Source: Lepisosteus oculatus (Eukaryota > Chordata > Actinopteri > Semionotiformes > Lepisosteidae). From it: DNA of 64,000 nucleotides. Under the pieces are notes generated by a model. The model ran no database searches and had not been told where the DNA came from. It saw nothing but the letters and a program-made list of their open reading frames with translations. The translations under genes were made by a program, and so were the position numbers. The DNA lies in NCBI RefSeq assembly GCF_040954835.1, contig NC_090698.1, positions 68,207,284-68,271,283 of the forward strand. Direction: 5' to 3'. Numbering within the stretch: position 1 is the first letter of the stretch; each line of letters starts with the position of its first letter. Shown here in pieces: positions 49,228 to 62,150 of the stretch.

Positions 49228-51019
49228 GTCTGGATCCCTGAACCTGGACTCGTGCTCAAAGGAAGGGGAAATTCTGAGCTGCACACAGTCAGATACTGGA
49301 AAATTGAACTTTTTCATCCAGACAGTGAAGCCCAAGGATACGGTGATGTGCTACCGTGTCCGCTGGGAGGAGTTTGTGTTTGACCGTGTGGTGGAGCATG
49401 CCATGTCCTACAATGGGTCGCACTGGTATGGAGGTGCAGAAAGTAGCATCCAGCACTGGCCCATCTCTATCTTGGGACAGCAGGCTCCCAAACCCTTTGT
49501 GACCAGTGATGTCTACTCCAATCGAGGCTATTTTGGGGGGATCCTTGAAAGGTACTGGCTGTCCTCCAGTGCTACTGCCATCAAGATCAACGATTCGGTT
49601 CCTTTCCACCTAGGCTGGAATGACACAGAGAAGACTTTGTACTTCCAAGCCCGTTATCGGGACACACCTTATAAGCCCGCTCTCGGCCAGCAGCCCTTCC
49701 CAGAGCTGAGCTACCGAGTCTGTGTGGGGTCTGATGTCACATCCATTCACAAGTACATGGTGAGACGCTACTTCAACAAGCCCAACAAGGTTCCCTCTAA
49801 AGACACATTCATGTACCCAATCTGGTCCACCTGGGCTCTACACAAGACAGATATAAACCAGGAGAAGCTTTTGAAGTACGCTGCAGATATCAAGAAGTAT
49901 AAGTTCAACTGCAGCCACCTGGAGCTTGATGATATGTATACCAGCCGATACGGGGAGTTCGAGTTTGACCCTGTGAAGTTCCCAAATGCGACGGCCATGT
50001 TCCAGAAGCTGAAGGAGGATGGCTTCTTGGTCTCTCTGTGGACCCACCCTTTCGTCAATTACAACTCCTCGAACTTTGGTGTCGGCATCGAAAGGGGGCT
50101 GTTTGTTCGGGAACCAACGGGGCAGCTCCCTGCCATGGTGCGCTGGTGGAATGGCATCGGCTCCATCCTGGACTTCACCAACCCTGAGGCCCGGGAATGG
50201 TATGCTTCCCAACTTCGGGCCCTTAAGGCAAAATACGGAGTCGCCTCGTTCAAGTTTGACGCTGGGGAGACTAGTTACCTGCCCCACCAGTTCAGCACCC
50301 TGGTCCCCCTGCCCGACCCCAGCACCTTCACACGTCGCTACACGGAGATGGCTATCCCTTTCAACGAGCGGGCCGAGCTGCGCGTGGGCTACCAGTCTCA
50401 GAACATCTCCTGCTTCTTCCGCATCATTGACCGGGATTCAGTATGGGGATACGAGCTGGGCCTCAAGTCCCTCATTCCCACCGTGCTCACCATCAGCATC
50501 CTGGGATACCAGTTTATCCTGCCAGATATGATTGGGGGAAATGCCTATCCCAACCGCACAGACGGGTCCCAGAAGCTGCCCGACCGGGAGCTCTACATCC
50601 GGTGGCTGGAGCTCTCGGCCTTCATGCCCTCCATGCAGTTTTCTGTGCCGCCCTGGGAGTACGATAGTGAGGTTATAAGCATCGCACAGCGCTTCACCGC
50701 CCTCCACGAGACCTTGGTGGCTCCCCGGGTGCTGGAGCTGGCTGGAGAGGTGCTTGACACGGGTGACCCCATCATCCGGCCCCTCTGGTGGATTGCCACC
50801 AACGACGAGGCTGCTTACAAAATCGATTCCCAGTTCCTCATTGGGGATGACCTCATGGTGGCGCCAGTGCTGGAGCCTGGCAAGCAGGAGCGGGACATCT
50901 ACCTCCCGGCTGGCAGGTGGCGCAGCTACAAGGGCGAGTATTTTGATAAAGGGCCAATGCACCTCACAGACTACCCTGTCGACCTGGATGAGATCGCTTA
51001 CTTTGTCTGGGTTCCATAG
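49228..51019 (+). CDS. MYORG: MYORG, main coding exon (GH31 glycosidase domain)
   Basis: With exon 1 this gives 683 residues (human form 714). It carries the whole lumenal GH31 domain: [44 protein letters not shown], the nucleophile motif SFKFDAGE with Asp431 (the human nucleophile, Asp463 from memory), and [14 protein letters not shown] with Asp488 in place of the reported acid/base Asp520. Both catalytic residues are thus present. MYORG is an ER/secretory-pathway alpha-galactosidase, and its loss in humans causes primary familial brain calcification. N-glycosylation sequons include NGS, NDS, NCS, NAT, NSS, NIS and NRT. The exon is unusually GC-rich against its flanks and has no intron, as in mammals. 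The frame is complete to TAG at 51017-51019. Confidence 0.97.
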
Positions 51020-54000
51020 GATTCGGTAACAATTGTGAGGAAGGATTACTGTAATGCAACAATTAAAAGCTTTGGTTTCCAGACAGAGATTTTAGGATCT
51101 CTGTATGAAGCTAAGATTAACAAGCTGTTCAGCGAGACAAATAATACAAATGTCAGAAGTTTAAGTCTTATTTCCAGTTCAAGATTAAATGTTTGTTCTC
51201 TGATCTTTTTCTGTTACCGATATGGGACGTTCTTCACGGATGCAACCAAACTGACTTATAAGATTGAACTCACTGTTTCTCGTTAATGTATCAAGTCATC
51301 ATATTCTGTGTCTTTAACATTGTGCTATAATTGTCATTCAATATTAAATATTAAAGGTATCATGCAGGCTGATCACATGGTGCCTTTGAGATAAGCCCAA
51401 TGTGTTTATCAGCTAAGCTAATAATTAGTCTAGGTATTTTCTCTTGTGCAGAAAACTAGGTTATTGAAAAGGAGTCTTGATTTTGCGTGAAATAATTAAA
51501 AGCTTTAGTGAGGACCCCTTGAACAATATTATAGGACTCCTGAGGGATCCTCAGACTCTTTTGAAGCACAGGTTTAAGAAATATTGTACTCATTAAGATT
51601 TTTTGTTTGTGTATGAGTGAGGTATCTGAATTTTCTTACCCTTTAAGGAGCTTCAGAAACCCCTGATGCATAAAATGCCTTATGCAAAAACTTAGCTAAT
51701 TTGCTTGTGCAGTTTCTTACAGTAAGGAGAGGTGTCGGTTTGGAATGCATTTAAACCTTTTCTCACCAAATGATGTAAGATATTTGAAGAACCTTCTTCA
51801 TCCTCTGATGAAGTGGAATGGTGACATGTTTCCATTCTTTGAGTACAGTTGGGTATAATATAAGCACATACTAAAAGGGACAAATAGAACTTTAATGTGT
51901 CATAAATGTTTTTAGAAACCTTCATTTTTCCTTCCATTACTTTAACAAGCACAAACTTTGTAATATAAATATATAATGTTTTTAAGTGTGGGCAAAAAAT
52001 GTTTGGAAGGTTTTTATCACATGGTGGCATTGCCATGTAAATATATTCTACACCAAAGAGAAGTGTTTTTGTTAACGTTTGTTGTTACAGTGGGCCAGGA
52101 GGAAAACAGGTGGTGGAGGTCAGCGTTCTCAATGCAATAGACGTAGGTTGTTTCTTTAGCCCTGTAAATTCACACCAGATTTGTTTGATCATGTTGACAT
52201 GAAGTAACAGGGATCTCTGAAACATCAGGAGAATAGGAATCAGAGCCTATTAGTTAGTTGCAGCTGCAAAGTGGAGCTCTGTTACATTGAATACTAACCA
52301 TTAGTGCCTTTGCTGCGGAAGAGCCATGCAGTGAGATTTTTCCCTGGCACTGCCTTAACTTTGGGCGGTTTACACTTGTTATATCTGTAGGATAAATTCA
52401 TCTTTTCGCCACAGCAGCCTGTTTTGAATTTACATGAATCCGCACTGACAGCAGAATATGTGTCCCCAGTTCCGAGCCTTACTCTTTTAGAGGAGCACCA
52501 CATGGTAGAATACTGGACTTACAGTACCTTTATGACAAACTCTTTCTGTAATATACAGGTACTTGCAGTCCTTTTGAGTCCCTGCGCATTGCAACTGCAG
52601 CGTGTTTGCCGGGTTTCATTTTTGACGCGTAGCTGGCTTTACTGCCAGTCATGGATTTTGTTTTTAACTGAGTCATAACTGTGTCAATTTTGCTCTCACT
52701 TGTGCCACTGTGCAGTTCTCAGGTATTATAGGACATACCACATGCTGCGTCATTCTAATTGCTTTGGACAGATGTTGATTCATTTCACTTCAGCACTTGC
52801 TGTTACTGAAACTCTGTAGTATTACTGCAAAAGAGGTTATACAGTATATTGTTTTGTCGCTATTGGTCATATAATAGGCACTGAGACAGCACTTTCCTGT
52901 GTATAGTAATTATAGTGGATACCATCTTAAGATAACACCCTTTAACAGTGTATTGTTATGGTGGTGCGTCAGTGTTGGGACATAGTAATTTCACTCTAAG
53001 TAGAAAATTAAGAATATGAACATCAATATTAGAATTATAGCATAATACCTAATACCTCTGCATCAGTTTGTACAGATTGGAGATTAAGACAGAAGTAAAA
53101 CAAGTAAATGTCTATTATTTAGGATCAGTTCACATTTTAGTGAATAGAGTGTGGTCCTCTTTGTAATGGCTCAATGTGTCAGGCTCTGTATTCATTGCTT
53201 TCTTCACCTGGGCTTCAGTTTAAACACTCGGGTCTTTTCCTAGCCCCTCCTGTCTGCGTTGCTTTCTCAGTCTGAGATGAATAAAATAATATGCGTCAAA
53301 TGTGACGAGTTAAGACTTTATTGTAATAGCAGTGTCTCGCTTATGTTAGCCCTCAGTCTCTTTATTGAGCGTATTGCATATGCAGCATAATCTTAGACGC
53401 AGGTGAAGGGGCTGATGTTCTTACAACCATCTCGGAAACAGGAAATGTCTTTGGACTCCTCTCTGCGAATGAAAGGTATGCAGTTAATCACTGCCTACAA
53501 TAAATATAACCTTTTACCAGCAGCTGTAGTAAATGGGGGAAAAAAAATCAAGAAACTGAGCCAGCTCTTCATTACTAAGTATCATTAATCCAAATTGAAT
53601 TGAATGTTTTACAACAAAGTAATCTCATATAATCCCATACTATTAATATATTTTTAGACTTAATATCAGTTCAGGTGTCTTTGAACATTTGTATTGGCAA
53701 CAAATGGCCAAAGGAATAATTGGATATACTAGTGAAAACAAATGTGGGTGCTGTCGGAGTGGAAAGTGTCATGTTTATGCAGTTGGCGAAGATAGGAAAT
53801 ATTTTATATCTGAAGTTCAGATTGAGATCTCACAGCATTGAGGAAGTACCTGGGCCTCAGTGTGTTGGGTGTGGTATACACTCCTTTAAAATGGATCACC
53901 AGTAAGGGTTTTGAAAAAAAAAAACAAGAAGAATTTGACTTCTGCTTATTTACAGAACTTGAGAATAATATAGAGGTGTAAAACTAAACAAACCACTTTT

Positions 54001-54514
54001 TTGAATAAAATGTTTATTAAACGATACAAGAATATTATAGTTTTTGTTTCAAAATCAGTGATTTCCAATTCTCATTTTATTTTCAGCTTACTGGATAAAG
54101 CAGTTAGAAAATGGATGGAGTTTATTTTTTAGCTCATACTATGGAACAGGTCTGTGATATATTGATTTTAAAAGTAGCTGGTTCTCAACTTTTGAAATGG
54201 CTGGGAAGCATCAGGTCTGCGTGCTTTGTGTAAATGCAAGAACAGAATTAAATTTTCCAAGGTGATTAAATTGCAGTAAACCAAGGCCAATGAAAGCAGT
54301 TCCTTTAAAACTAGAAGTAGTTTCTAAAAAGCTAAGAGAAATTAAGACATGTAATTAAGAGATGTAAGATGTGTTGCAGAAATTTACAATATTGGAACTT
54401 TTATATGCCACTTAAAGCTACAGTACCTAGGCGGGTTGTGCCATTTGTGAGTGCTACATTGTAAATGAAATATCCAAGGCACTCATGAAACTATGAAAAA
54501 TTATTTACTATGGG
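51020..54514. other. MYORG 3' UTR and flank
   Basis: AT-rich sequence after the MYORG stop. The 3' UTR limit is not certain. No further coding exon is visible on either strand. Confidence 0.5.
51343..51355 (+). terminator. MYORG: Candidate MYORG poly(A) signals
   Basis: Two ATTAAA hexamers (attaaatattaaa) about 330 bases after the stop. They are the first usable variants after the gene; a canonical AATAAA lies only further on. Confidence 0.35.
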
Positions 54515-54660
54515 AATCCATCCATCATTTATCAGAATGTCTCTTATTTCTGGTAAGCAAAGCAGAAAGAACAAATCTGTACAAACCTGTCCCAGAAACT
54601 CAGGACACAAGGCATGTCTCCACCCTGTATGGGTTGCCAGCCCATTACTGTGTAGAATGG
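54515..54660 (-). repeat. SINE remnant
   Basis: 'atccatccatcatttatcag' and 'ctgtcccagaaactcaggac', 'gggttgccagcccattactg' follow the same SINE family as 27757, in reverse. Confidence 0.55.
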
Positions 54661-54776
54661 AAAAATAAAATCAATTTTATTACTTTACAGAAGCAAAAAT
54701 GGTGTGGCAAATATCACTGCTGCCTACTAGGTCCATGTTTCAATTATGTCCTTGGTGGTGGTGGGGGGGGGGGGGT

Positions 54777-54900
54777 CTGTTTTTGTGGAGTCTGCACGTT
54801 CTTCCCAGGGGCATATGGATTTTCTCTTTGCACTGCCACGCAGTTCAGAGACCTGCAGGTTAGGTGTGCTGGCTGCTCTAAATTGTCTCCTTAATGTTTT
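54777..54900 (+). repeat. SINE remnant
   Basis: 'gtggagtctgcacgttcttc', 'ccaggggcatatgg' and 'gcaggttaggtgtgctggct' match the body of the common fish SINE. A run of 13 G residues stands just before it at about 54763. Confidence 0.55.
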
Positions 54901-54936
54901 GAGTTCAATCTGAGTGGAAATGGGTTTTAGTTTCCA

Positions 54937-55272
54937 GCAAGGGTTCCTAATTCTGGCCCTGGAGATCCCACACGCCTGCTGGTTTCTTCCATCCACGTTT
55001 CCTGTTGAAACACGTGAACGCATTATTTACTTAATAGGATTAGTTCATACGTTTTAAATACTTAAATATGTTGGTTACCTTTTTACTTTTGTGTATTATT
55101 GCATACTATTTCGGAAGTAACTTAAAATTCCAAACTTTTTTTGAATTGAAAAACTTGAAAATGTTCCAATCAAGCAACTTGTTAGTTCAATTAAGACTTC
55201 AATTAAGTAATTAAGCTCAGCTGAAATGAAAGCCAGGACCTGCAGAATCAGTACTGGGAACCTCTAGTCTAC
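54937..55272. repeat. Inverted-repeat (foldback) element
   Basis: The left end 'gggttcctaattctggccct' and the right end, read in reverse ('ggttcccagtactgattctg', 'caggtcctggcttt'), are alike, with 'cacgcctgctggttt' inside. This is the form of a common vertebrate hAT-like MITE. It has no coding capacity. Confidence 0.5.
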
Positions 55273-56719
55273 AGTGTTTTGAGATGTTACTGTATGCTAA
55301 AAAGATGATTTTACAGAAATACCATAATTTGTGATGAAATATTAATAATATTAATTTATGCAATTTGTTTTTTAAAGATACTTTTGCTAAATGACTTGAT
55401 TTATCAGGGCATAGTTAAGATGTAGTTAAAACTCAATCTTACTGGAATACATAATGAGGCAGGGGCATGTGAATAAGCTAGACTAGGTTTGGCCACAAGG
55501 TTTCATGTTTTTTAAGGAGTTCTGTTCTCTGCCAAAATGTTATAAAAAGCTCTTATCAATAGTGTCAAAGTCTTTGTCTTTGTATTTATCAGGTACCAAG
55601 TATTTAACTAATGTGAACATTTACGTTTGTTAACAATTTGTGCACTTTGTTAATTGGAGAACTTTTTATTGAGAAGAAAATATGTTACAAAGCATCTGTG
55701 TGAGCTGCAAATGGTAAACTTGCAATTAACTTTTTGTGCATTCTGCAAATATATGTCGTTTTTGTTTTACAGAGTTAATTTCTTTTGCTTTTTGTTAATA
55801 TATTAATGTTCCTTACTGAAATGTATCTTTCAGTTTTTTAAAAAATAATTAAATGATTAAGCTAACACCTAAATAAAGCTTTTGCAAAATCTGCTGTATG
55901 TTAATTTAGGTAGGTTTCAGTCTGTGTCTTAAAAATGTGTTCTATCTCAGGCTTTGCTTTATCGATCCAGGTAACAACAAAGGGACTTAATTCTTGCACT
56001 ATTCTGTCTTTGTTCTATTCAACCAATTTAGAAAAACTGGTCTGTATTAGAGTATTTAAAATGTTTTGGTCTGTTGACACTTGATGTTGATTAAATTAAA
56101 ATGACATTGATGTTCTGTGTCTTTGTTTATTTTCTATATAGCAGGGGATATCAAAACCCTACCAATTACATTTCAATATTAATCTATACAATGTAGGAGA
56201 ATATCAGGCAGAAAGGTGAGTAAATATCCTTCATATAATGTGTATAGCTGTAGAAGGATGCTAATATCACTGACATTGCATTGTGGATTTAAAACCTGTA
56301 TTGTTAACCCATATGTAAGTTAATACATCTACTAAGCATCTGTATCATTGATGCTTTTTATCAAGAGGTGTATTTTACCAGATTTTTTTTACTCCTAGTG
56401 TGCCAGAAAATTGAATTTAATCCTCAGTATGTTGACTCTCATTGTACAGTAGTAGGCCAGATCAAATTAAGTATGTGCAGTACAATGTGTCCCTGAATGT
56501 AATCCAGCACAACCTGACACTGATTGTAAAAGTGGGTGACAATGAGTGGTGTCACACAAGATTATTCCCTTTTAAAAACAACAACTGCAGCTATTTGCAA
56601 TTAATTTGCAATCCCATTGTCATGTTTTCCCTGCAACTGTGTTGCTAAACAGGTTGAGAAACCTGTTGTGGGCGCCTATAGCCAGCAGCGTTTGGTAAAA
56701 ATACTTTATTCAAATATAA
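55273..56719. other. Non-coding flank
   Basis: AT-rich sequence without a convincing open frame or repeat that I recognise. Confidence 0.5.
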
Positions 56720-57413
56720 CAGTTTTATGCAATAGTTTGGACTCAATTGCATGTTTTGTTTATTTTCTAAGCGAAAACAAGTTAACAACCTCTGCAGCGA
56801 ACACACTTAAACTTGACGTATTTCTGCAAATTTTAATGCACAGTTACTATTTATTTGCTGAATTTAACAGATTGAAAAAAATAAAATATTAGATGTGGCA
56901 TGTACAAAATTTGGGCACCTTTCCAGTTGATCCGCTAGTGTTATTTTTTTTAAGGTCCCAGAACTTACTTGACTCGTTGGGCCTTAGTCTAAGTCAGGTG
57001 ATGACAATTCCAGAGCTCAATAAATTCTCTGACTCTTCGAACCTCTCAGGGTGTTGTGCTTACACTCGACAAGCATGGGCTCTTCTAAGCAGCTGACTGA
57101 GGATCAGAAAATAAAGATAATTGACTCTTACAAAGCAGGGGAAGGCTGAAAAAATATCTAAACGATTCCTGCTTTGAATTTCCACTGTCTGAAATGTCAT
57201 CAAGAAATGGAGGTTAAGGGGAACTGTTGAAGTCAAGACAAGATCTGGAAAACCAAAAAAAATCTCCGATAGAACTGCTTGTAGACTGGTCAATTTGCAG
57301 AAATATGTCAAGTTTAAGTTTGTTCGCTGCAGAGGTTGTTAACTTCTTTTCACTTAGAAAATCAACAAACCAGGTAATTCGGCCAGGTGTGCCCAAACTT
57401 TTGCATACAACTG
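56720..57413 (+). mobile_element. Tc1-like transposon, internally deleted
   Basis: Inverted repeats of about 125 bases face each other: left 'cagttttatgcaatagtttg' and 'acaacctctgcagcgaacac', right 'gttcgctgcagaggttgtta' and 'gcccaaacttttgcatacaa' 'ctg'. TA follows the right end. Between them lies only the start of a transposase frame. It cannot make its own transposase. Confidence 0.75.
57075..57292 (+). pseudogene. Tc1 transposase N-terminal remnant
   Basis: The frame from ATG 57075 begins MGSSKQLTEDQKIKIIDSYK and continues, with in-frame stops, through a segment like the second helix-turn-helix (ISTV-x-NVIKKWRLRGTVE, then KTRSGKPKKISDRTA). This is the DNA-binding paired-like domain of Tc1 transposases. 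The DDE catalytic part is absent; the right inverted repeat follows directly. Confidence 0.7.
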
Positions 57414-57439
57414 TACCTGATTAATTTAATTGTCCTGCA

Positions 57440-57455
57440 GCTCCCTCTTGTGGTC
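57440..57455 (-). promoter_or_regulatory. CTCF-like motif
   Basis: On the minus strand this reads GACCACAAGAGGGAGC, a good match to the CTCF core CCACNAGRGGGC. It lies 26 bases after the Tc1-like element. Confidence 0.4.
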
Positions 57456-60400
57456 AGCTGCAACGGTCGTTCTAGTATTGTCATTTGCGTCTATGCTGAA
57501 ACTGATCGACTGCTCATTAATTATTCTTCCTGTTTATGATATTGATATAAGGTAAAAATACCTAGAAATTCTACTTCTCTTTTGAGGTTTTTAGTACAGT
57601 GCTGCAACAAGATGTTTAAGCCTGTGCTAGAGAACTGCACTGTGAGAACACTACGATCACAAACAACCTCCTTGAGACAGTGGAATTTAGAGTTTATTCT
57701 GATTAAGCTCTTAAAAATACTTCTTTCAACTGTTGCAAAAGGGGAGCAGGTTATGTTTGACTTGTAAAAGGAAGGATGTTGCTTCACATCAGCAGTGATC
57801 CTGCAATCTTTCTCTTCAAAGTGTATGATGACGTTGTGTTTGAAAATGTAGAAACATTGAGACAACCCTTTTATGCTTCTTAAATTTCAAATCTCTATTG
57901 GTGACCTTATCTTTTCAAAGTACTGTTATCACATTAATACTTCTTATCATAAGGGAATGTACTGTCTAGTTTTTTAAGACAACATGAGGAGGGAGTTTAA
58001 TTTTGCTGCCCAAGATGGACCACACTGGAGTTTTCATTTCCAGCAGACTTCACAATCATAGCTTTCTCACTTTTGATGTTTAATTTAGCATTATGAATAA
58101 AGGCTGGCATTGCTTAGTTTTGTTTTGTAAATGTAAAAAAGAAATCATGCAGTCCTGGAAAGTTTTTGGCCAAAATCTTACGGAAGACACTGGGCTAGGC
58201 TTGTTCTTTGTCATTCTTTTATGCAATCCCAGGCTATTTTTTAAATGGCATTCTAATTCTTAAAAATCTTATTTCTCCTTATATAGCTGACCATTTTCAG
58301 ATACACTATTTTCAAAATAATTGCTGCAAGTGTGTTGATTCATTTTCTGAATATTAATGGTTCCCCCATTCAGTGAAGTAAATATGCAGTTCTATGATTT
58401 CACAAAAGCTTTGATTTGACTTTATATGCATAATTTGAAATATAGGCTAATAGGCAGTTTTAAAACCTTATTTTCTTAAGACAAACTCATCACATTCAGG
58501 CCAGTATGATGATTCTATTCTATTTACCACCTTTCAAGTCAACACATTTTAGTGTTTTATAGTTGAGGTAACAAACGAACACTACATGAGTAGTAAGATC
58601 ATGTTAAAACAGAAAAATCTGGTTCTCTGTATGAAAAGTGATAGCCTGTTAAATGTCTTTTTAAATGATTGTTAAAGACAAATGGAGAAGGCGAGACTTG
58701 TATAGTCTCTGGCACTGTGTTACACAGTTTAGGCACATTACTGTAGAAATCCTATCTCTCACTCTACAGTGCTTTGCCAATGAGGCACGTGGCAATCTGG
58801 AATCTGGCTTGAAAAAGTGTGATATTCATGTAAAGACTTTTAATAGTGCTCTTAGAAATACCAGGTGTCCAAACTAGAGAAAATGAAGACTTCTGATTGA
58901 GTTTTTCAGTATCTGATTGGTGTAATGTATCTACACTATACACAATGTTGCATCTATTCAGTAACTGACTTTATTCTGTTACAGCCTTCACTTACTATAC
59001 TCCCTACCGTAACCCAAGAGGGTAATTTGTGTTAACGCATATCCTTACAATTGGGACAGACTACACTGTAAAACAGAAATATTGCACAGGTGAAAGGACA
59101 CCCTTGCAATTTTTTTCAGGCTTATGAAATGATGCAAATACCACAATTTCTCCACTGGATAGCTAGCATAATCAAAGCCTTTGTGAGTTGCAGGGAGATA
59201 ATGCTGTTGGCTTTTACTAAAATATTAGTGCACCTGCTCAAAAAAAGATTTTATCATAGTCTTATTAATGATTTTGTGAATTTCCTCTAAGAGTAATTGG
59301 TGTTTCTTTTGTTGTTTGTTGTAACTGCAATTACATGTTCAAGTGGCTGCAAATTAAGTGCACTTTTAATGGACAGAGTCTGCAGACAAAATGTTCTAGT
59401 GGGGCAAAGAAGCATGTTAGCAAATGGAAATGAATTAACTGAACTGGTGATGGAACTGTCTTCTGAAGAAAATGTAAATGTGTCAGTTTTGTGTATCAAA
59501 TACTTGATACGGTACATTGAAAAAGAAGAACATATTTAAATGAGATTATACAGTATTTAGGCATGTATGTTAACTAGACATAGACATTCTGTAATTTCTG
59601 AATGCAGTTGGAATTTATATTTGCCAATATATATATAGTGTACGCTCTTCATTGTGTCATACCAGACAGATAAACTGTGTCCCCATGGTTTATGAAAATC
59701 TAATCTATTTATAGTTGACCAGAAAAAACACAAATAATTATTGGCACTTTTAAGAGACAGTTCTGTACTTTTCAGCTTTGAGAAGTTTATCCTACAAATG
59801 CTGCTTTGTGTGTGAAACATCTTGAGAAAGGCAAGCTGAAAATATGATTGTCTTTGATTTTTCTGTTCAAGGAAGTTATTGTATAGTTCATCAGAGTGGA
59901 AAAGCACATCTTTACACTTTAGAGCTTGTAATTCTCGGTTTTTTAAACCTGACTGCAAAATGCTTGATTTGCAGCAGCAAAACACTTGCCATAATAAAAG
60001 GATGCAGCAGTACTGGATGTTTAATTTTATTTTTTAATTATTTCAATTCCCTGGATGTCAGTTTTTCCCTTTCTTTGAATTGAGCACATTTTGCTACAGT
60101 GCACCATCTGTTGCCAAAATGTGGATAAACAGAAGCAGACGGATTTGTATAAATAAGAATGTGAACTGAGACACTGCAGCCCCAGCTCTGGCTGGAATGA
60201 AGTGAGCTCCAGCTGCTTAATGCTGAACAATAACACAGTCATTTTCTGTGTTCCACATAGCAAACGTTTTAGGTATCTTAAGTGTTGCTTTTATAACAGA
60301 TTTGTTTCTCTTTTTTTCATTTAATAATTAGCAAAAATGTTATAAGCCAGATTTGTTATACCTTCCTCGTGAGTGTCTTAATGACTTTGGCTTCCCATTA

Positions 60401-61839
60401 AAATGCTTACAAATGACAGCGGGGTATTCAGCATATCAAGACCATTTTGATATTTAGTAGCTTACAACTGATCTGAGAACTTTCCTTTGAAATGTGTATA
60501 ATATTACAGGATGGATTGCAAGAGTTAGATTGGCCAAATAAATACTATGCACTTGAAGACATCAAAGAAAAGCACTATATTTTTCAGGTTTAAGTTGTTG
60601 GTCGTTTTATAAAAAAATAATTACTATTCCATTGAGAGAAAAAAAACACTAAAAAGACTTGCTGAGCGTGGCTCATAAAGTTGTTGTACAGCAGCAGTTT
60701 GACCAGGAAGCGAAGTATCTTGTCAATGTTTGGACAATGTTTTCATGGGGTTTTGAATCTGACAGGATCACAGCAACAGACAATACCTCTGCATGCATCT
60801 GCAACATCCTACGTTTCCTAGTCAATTCTAGTCAAGTGTTTTCCTTCAAGTGTACAATATACTATTATGGACATACTGTAATCTGCATCCTACATTGCAG
60901 AGTTTTAATTTTTTCATGAAAGATGGTTCTGACAGTAAACACTGAACTGGATAGGTCCAGCTCTTTTCCATGAATCACAGAAGCTCCCAGAGTTTCCTCA
61001 GCTTGCCATACAACGTTTACCTTCATGGTATGCTGCTTGCCCATATTCTTGTCATGTTAAGACAGACGACTGCATCAGTCCTCTGTCTGAGGAGTTATCT
61101 CAGCTCTTGGTACTGTGGGCCAGCCTTGTGAAAATCACAGCCGACAGCCTGACTTTCTTGTTAGGGAAGGCCCACTCATACCATCATGGTATTTTTGCTT
61201 CTCCAGTGTAGAGCAAGGGAGTATTGTGGCATGACTCACAAATGGCATCACTAAATGGGGAGACAGAGGAGCTGTCATGAAAGAAAAAATAAACATTTTT
61301 ATTACTTTGAAGACATAAAGGTGACACTAAATCTTAACAAAGAAAGAGTGAAATGGGAAAACAAGAGATATCCAAACAGCACTGCGGAGGACTGGAACCA
61401 AAAAAGTTAGATAGACATGGCCAGGCTAAATCTCTTACCTTAGGCATTGGTGCTATTGTCAATTACAACTATAATTATCCCTTCCAATATGTAATTAATT
61501 TCTATTGCAATCAACAGACTTGCTTTCTAACACTTTTGCTGGTCAATGACTCTTATTTGAAGCATTGATCTGGAATTTCAGCTCCCATATAATAGACAAC
61601 AGAGATATTGATTAGCTGTCTGTTTTTACAGAAATCAATATGTTTTCTAGGTTTGCTGGATTTCAATAATATTTTTTGGATTGCACACAACAGAGGAACA
61701 CTTTGCTCAACATTTAGAGTCGATATGGCTAGAAAGCCTGGGGCTTGAAAGTATATATATATAAAATATATATATAACTCCAGCTCATTACACTCCTATT
61801 CACAATCAAGCATCTCTATGGGTTTTACCATCATGGCCA
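57456..61839. other. Non-coding region
   Basis: No gene is visible. Open frames of up to 142 codons (59557-59985, minus strand) have no family resemblance, no splice context and AT-driven composition. Confidence 0.5.
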
Positions 61840-62150
61840 AAATGTACCAGAATACCTTTGATGGAGGAGAGAACTGTCACTCTTCACCAGTCCAGTCTTC
61901 CAATGAGACATTAAATCAAGGTTCTGGCTACTTGTTCATTCCTTGGCACTGTTTGTACAAATAAGGTTAAATACACTGTTAAAATACACTCTGGCCTTCC
62001 TTCAATGGCAGGTGTGTAACGGCTTCTGTCAATGTGCTGCACTTCAGTGGTGGATGAAGCGGGTGTCTTCTTCTATTCTAAGCACTTTGAGATCCTTTGC
62101 GATGAAAAGCTACAGGATGTAAAAAAAATATTATTACTATTATTACTACT
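61840..62150 (+). repeat. SINE/LINE 3' remnant
   Basis: The end reads 'agcactttgagatcctttgc' and 'gatgaaaagctac' before a tattattac tail, a variant of the fish L2-type 3' end. The sequence before it ('ggttctggctacttgttcat') probably belongs to the same element. The left limit is approximate. Confidence 0.5.

Noticed and set aside
50019-50531. 170-codon plus-strand frame overlapping MYORG
   Set aside because: Out-of-frame reading of the same exon, with serine- and proline-rich low-complexity content and no family match.
50438-50962. 174-codon frame on the minus strand across MYORG
   Set aside because: It is the shadow of the GC-rich MYORG exon; the plus-strand frame carries the full GH31 domain.
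59557-59985. 142-codon minus-strand frame
   Set aside because: AT-driven open stretch with no recognisable motif and no supporting exon structure.
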